From: Methylomonas lenta
GTDB taxonomy: Bacteria; Pseudomonadota; Gammaproteobacteria; Methylococcales; Methylomonadaceae
Reading direction: 5' to 3'
NCBI RefSeq assembly: GCF_001644015.1
Contig: NZ_LUUI01000123.1
Span: forward strand, 1 to 46,226
DNA: 46,226 nucleotides
Below the pieces are notes generated by a model. That model did not search any database, was not told the origin of the DNA, and saw only the letters and a program-made list of their open reading frames with translations. This document shows positions 46,109 to 46,226 of the stretch, piece after piece. The number at the start of each line of letters is the position of its first letter. Within the stretch, counting starts at the first letter, position 1. The position numbers and the translations under genes were made by a program.

Positions 46109-46226
46109 CTAGTATTTCAGCATTGTCGAATCGGCGATGGCTGAAAATAACCTGACGAAACCCAAGCTGATCGTTCCTACGCAAAGCATCAATACCATTA
46201 AGTTAAGAAAAGCTCCCTCTCCTGCT
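46109..46226 (-). CDS. Partial membrane protein, C-terminal end
   Basis: A frame open from the window edge to a TAG at 46109-46111, encoding about 38 residues: GEGAFLNLMVLMLCVGTISL then GFVRLFSAIADSTMLKY. It looks like one hydrophobic helix followed by a short polar tail. The gene starts beyond the window, or at the internal ATG near 46199. It precedes the 47-residue protein gene on the same strand. No family is recognisable from so little. Confidence 0.45.
   Translation of the reverse strand, partial: AGEGAFLNLMVLMLCVGTISLGFVRLFSAIADSTMLKY

Overview
The window reads as a chromosomal segment of a Gammaproteobacterium, most probably a methanotroph-type member of the order Methylococcales (Methylomonas/Methylobacter-like). 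This rests on the gene order (tig-clpP-clpX-lon-hupB-tRNAs-ppiD; phoB-phoR; ilvB-ilvN-ilvC with pssA nearby; recA-recX-alaS-lysC; rpmH-rnpA-yidD-yidC-mnmE), on gammaproteobacterial-type protein sequences, on moderate GC content, on a PEP-CTERM protein of the VPxPGAVWLF type, and on many short intergenic palindromes. The genus-level call is inference.

Layout. 1-2000: a small secreted protein and a large protein built from about nineteen 20-residue TGVAKY repeats, both of unknown function. 2000-10800: tRNA-Leu, then a protein-quality-control block (trigger factor, ClpP, ClpX, Lon), the HU protein, tRNA-Val and tRNA-Asp, and the periplasmic chaperone PpiD. 10900-12950: the PhoB/PhoR phosphate two-component system. 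13000-18920 (minus strand): ilvB-ilvN-ilvC for branched-chain amino acids, then, after a terminator, a Tsx-like outer-membrane protein, phosphatidylserine synthase and a CHAD protein. 19000-22430: a phosphopantetheinyl transferase, a PEP-CTERM exported protein, a repeat-bearing gap and an unknown membrane protein. 22500-27400: recA-recX, a MntA/HepT toxin-antitoxin pair, alaS.

27400-31400 is an accessory stretch between alaS and lysC: a DUF4160/DUF2442 pair, VapBC, a full-length Fic protein, several families of palindromic repeats, and a decayed second DUF4160/DUF2442 pair. 31400-34600 holds lysC, a Fic-like protein whose catalytic motif is destroyed while its inhibitory motif is kept, and tgt. 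34600-37200 is another accessory stretch with an unknown membrane protein, two direct copies of a dispersed repeat (a third, inverted copy lies near 28.9 kb), scraps of a duplicated htpG 3' end, and an AT-rich orphan gene. 37250-43300: htpG with an excellent sigma-32 promoter, then the rpmH-rnpA-yidD-yidC-mnmE cluster with a strong sigma-70 promoter. 43490-46226: an IS3-family remnant, a secreted sulfatase, a 47-residue membrane protein too short for ordinary ORF calling, and the end of another membrane-protein gene.

Functionally, much of the window is housekeeping (proteostasis, translation, amino-acid and lipid synthesis, DNA repair), with toxin-antitoxin genes and repeats lodged in the gaps between conserved operons. 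The most novel-looking material is the TGVAKY repeat protein with its secreted neighbour, the pseudo-Fic protein, and the decayed and duplicated gene scraps that record local rearrangement.
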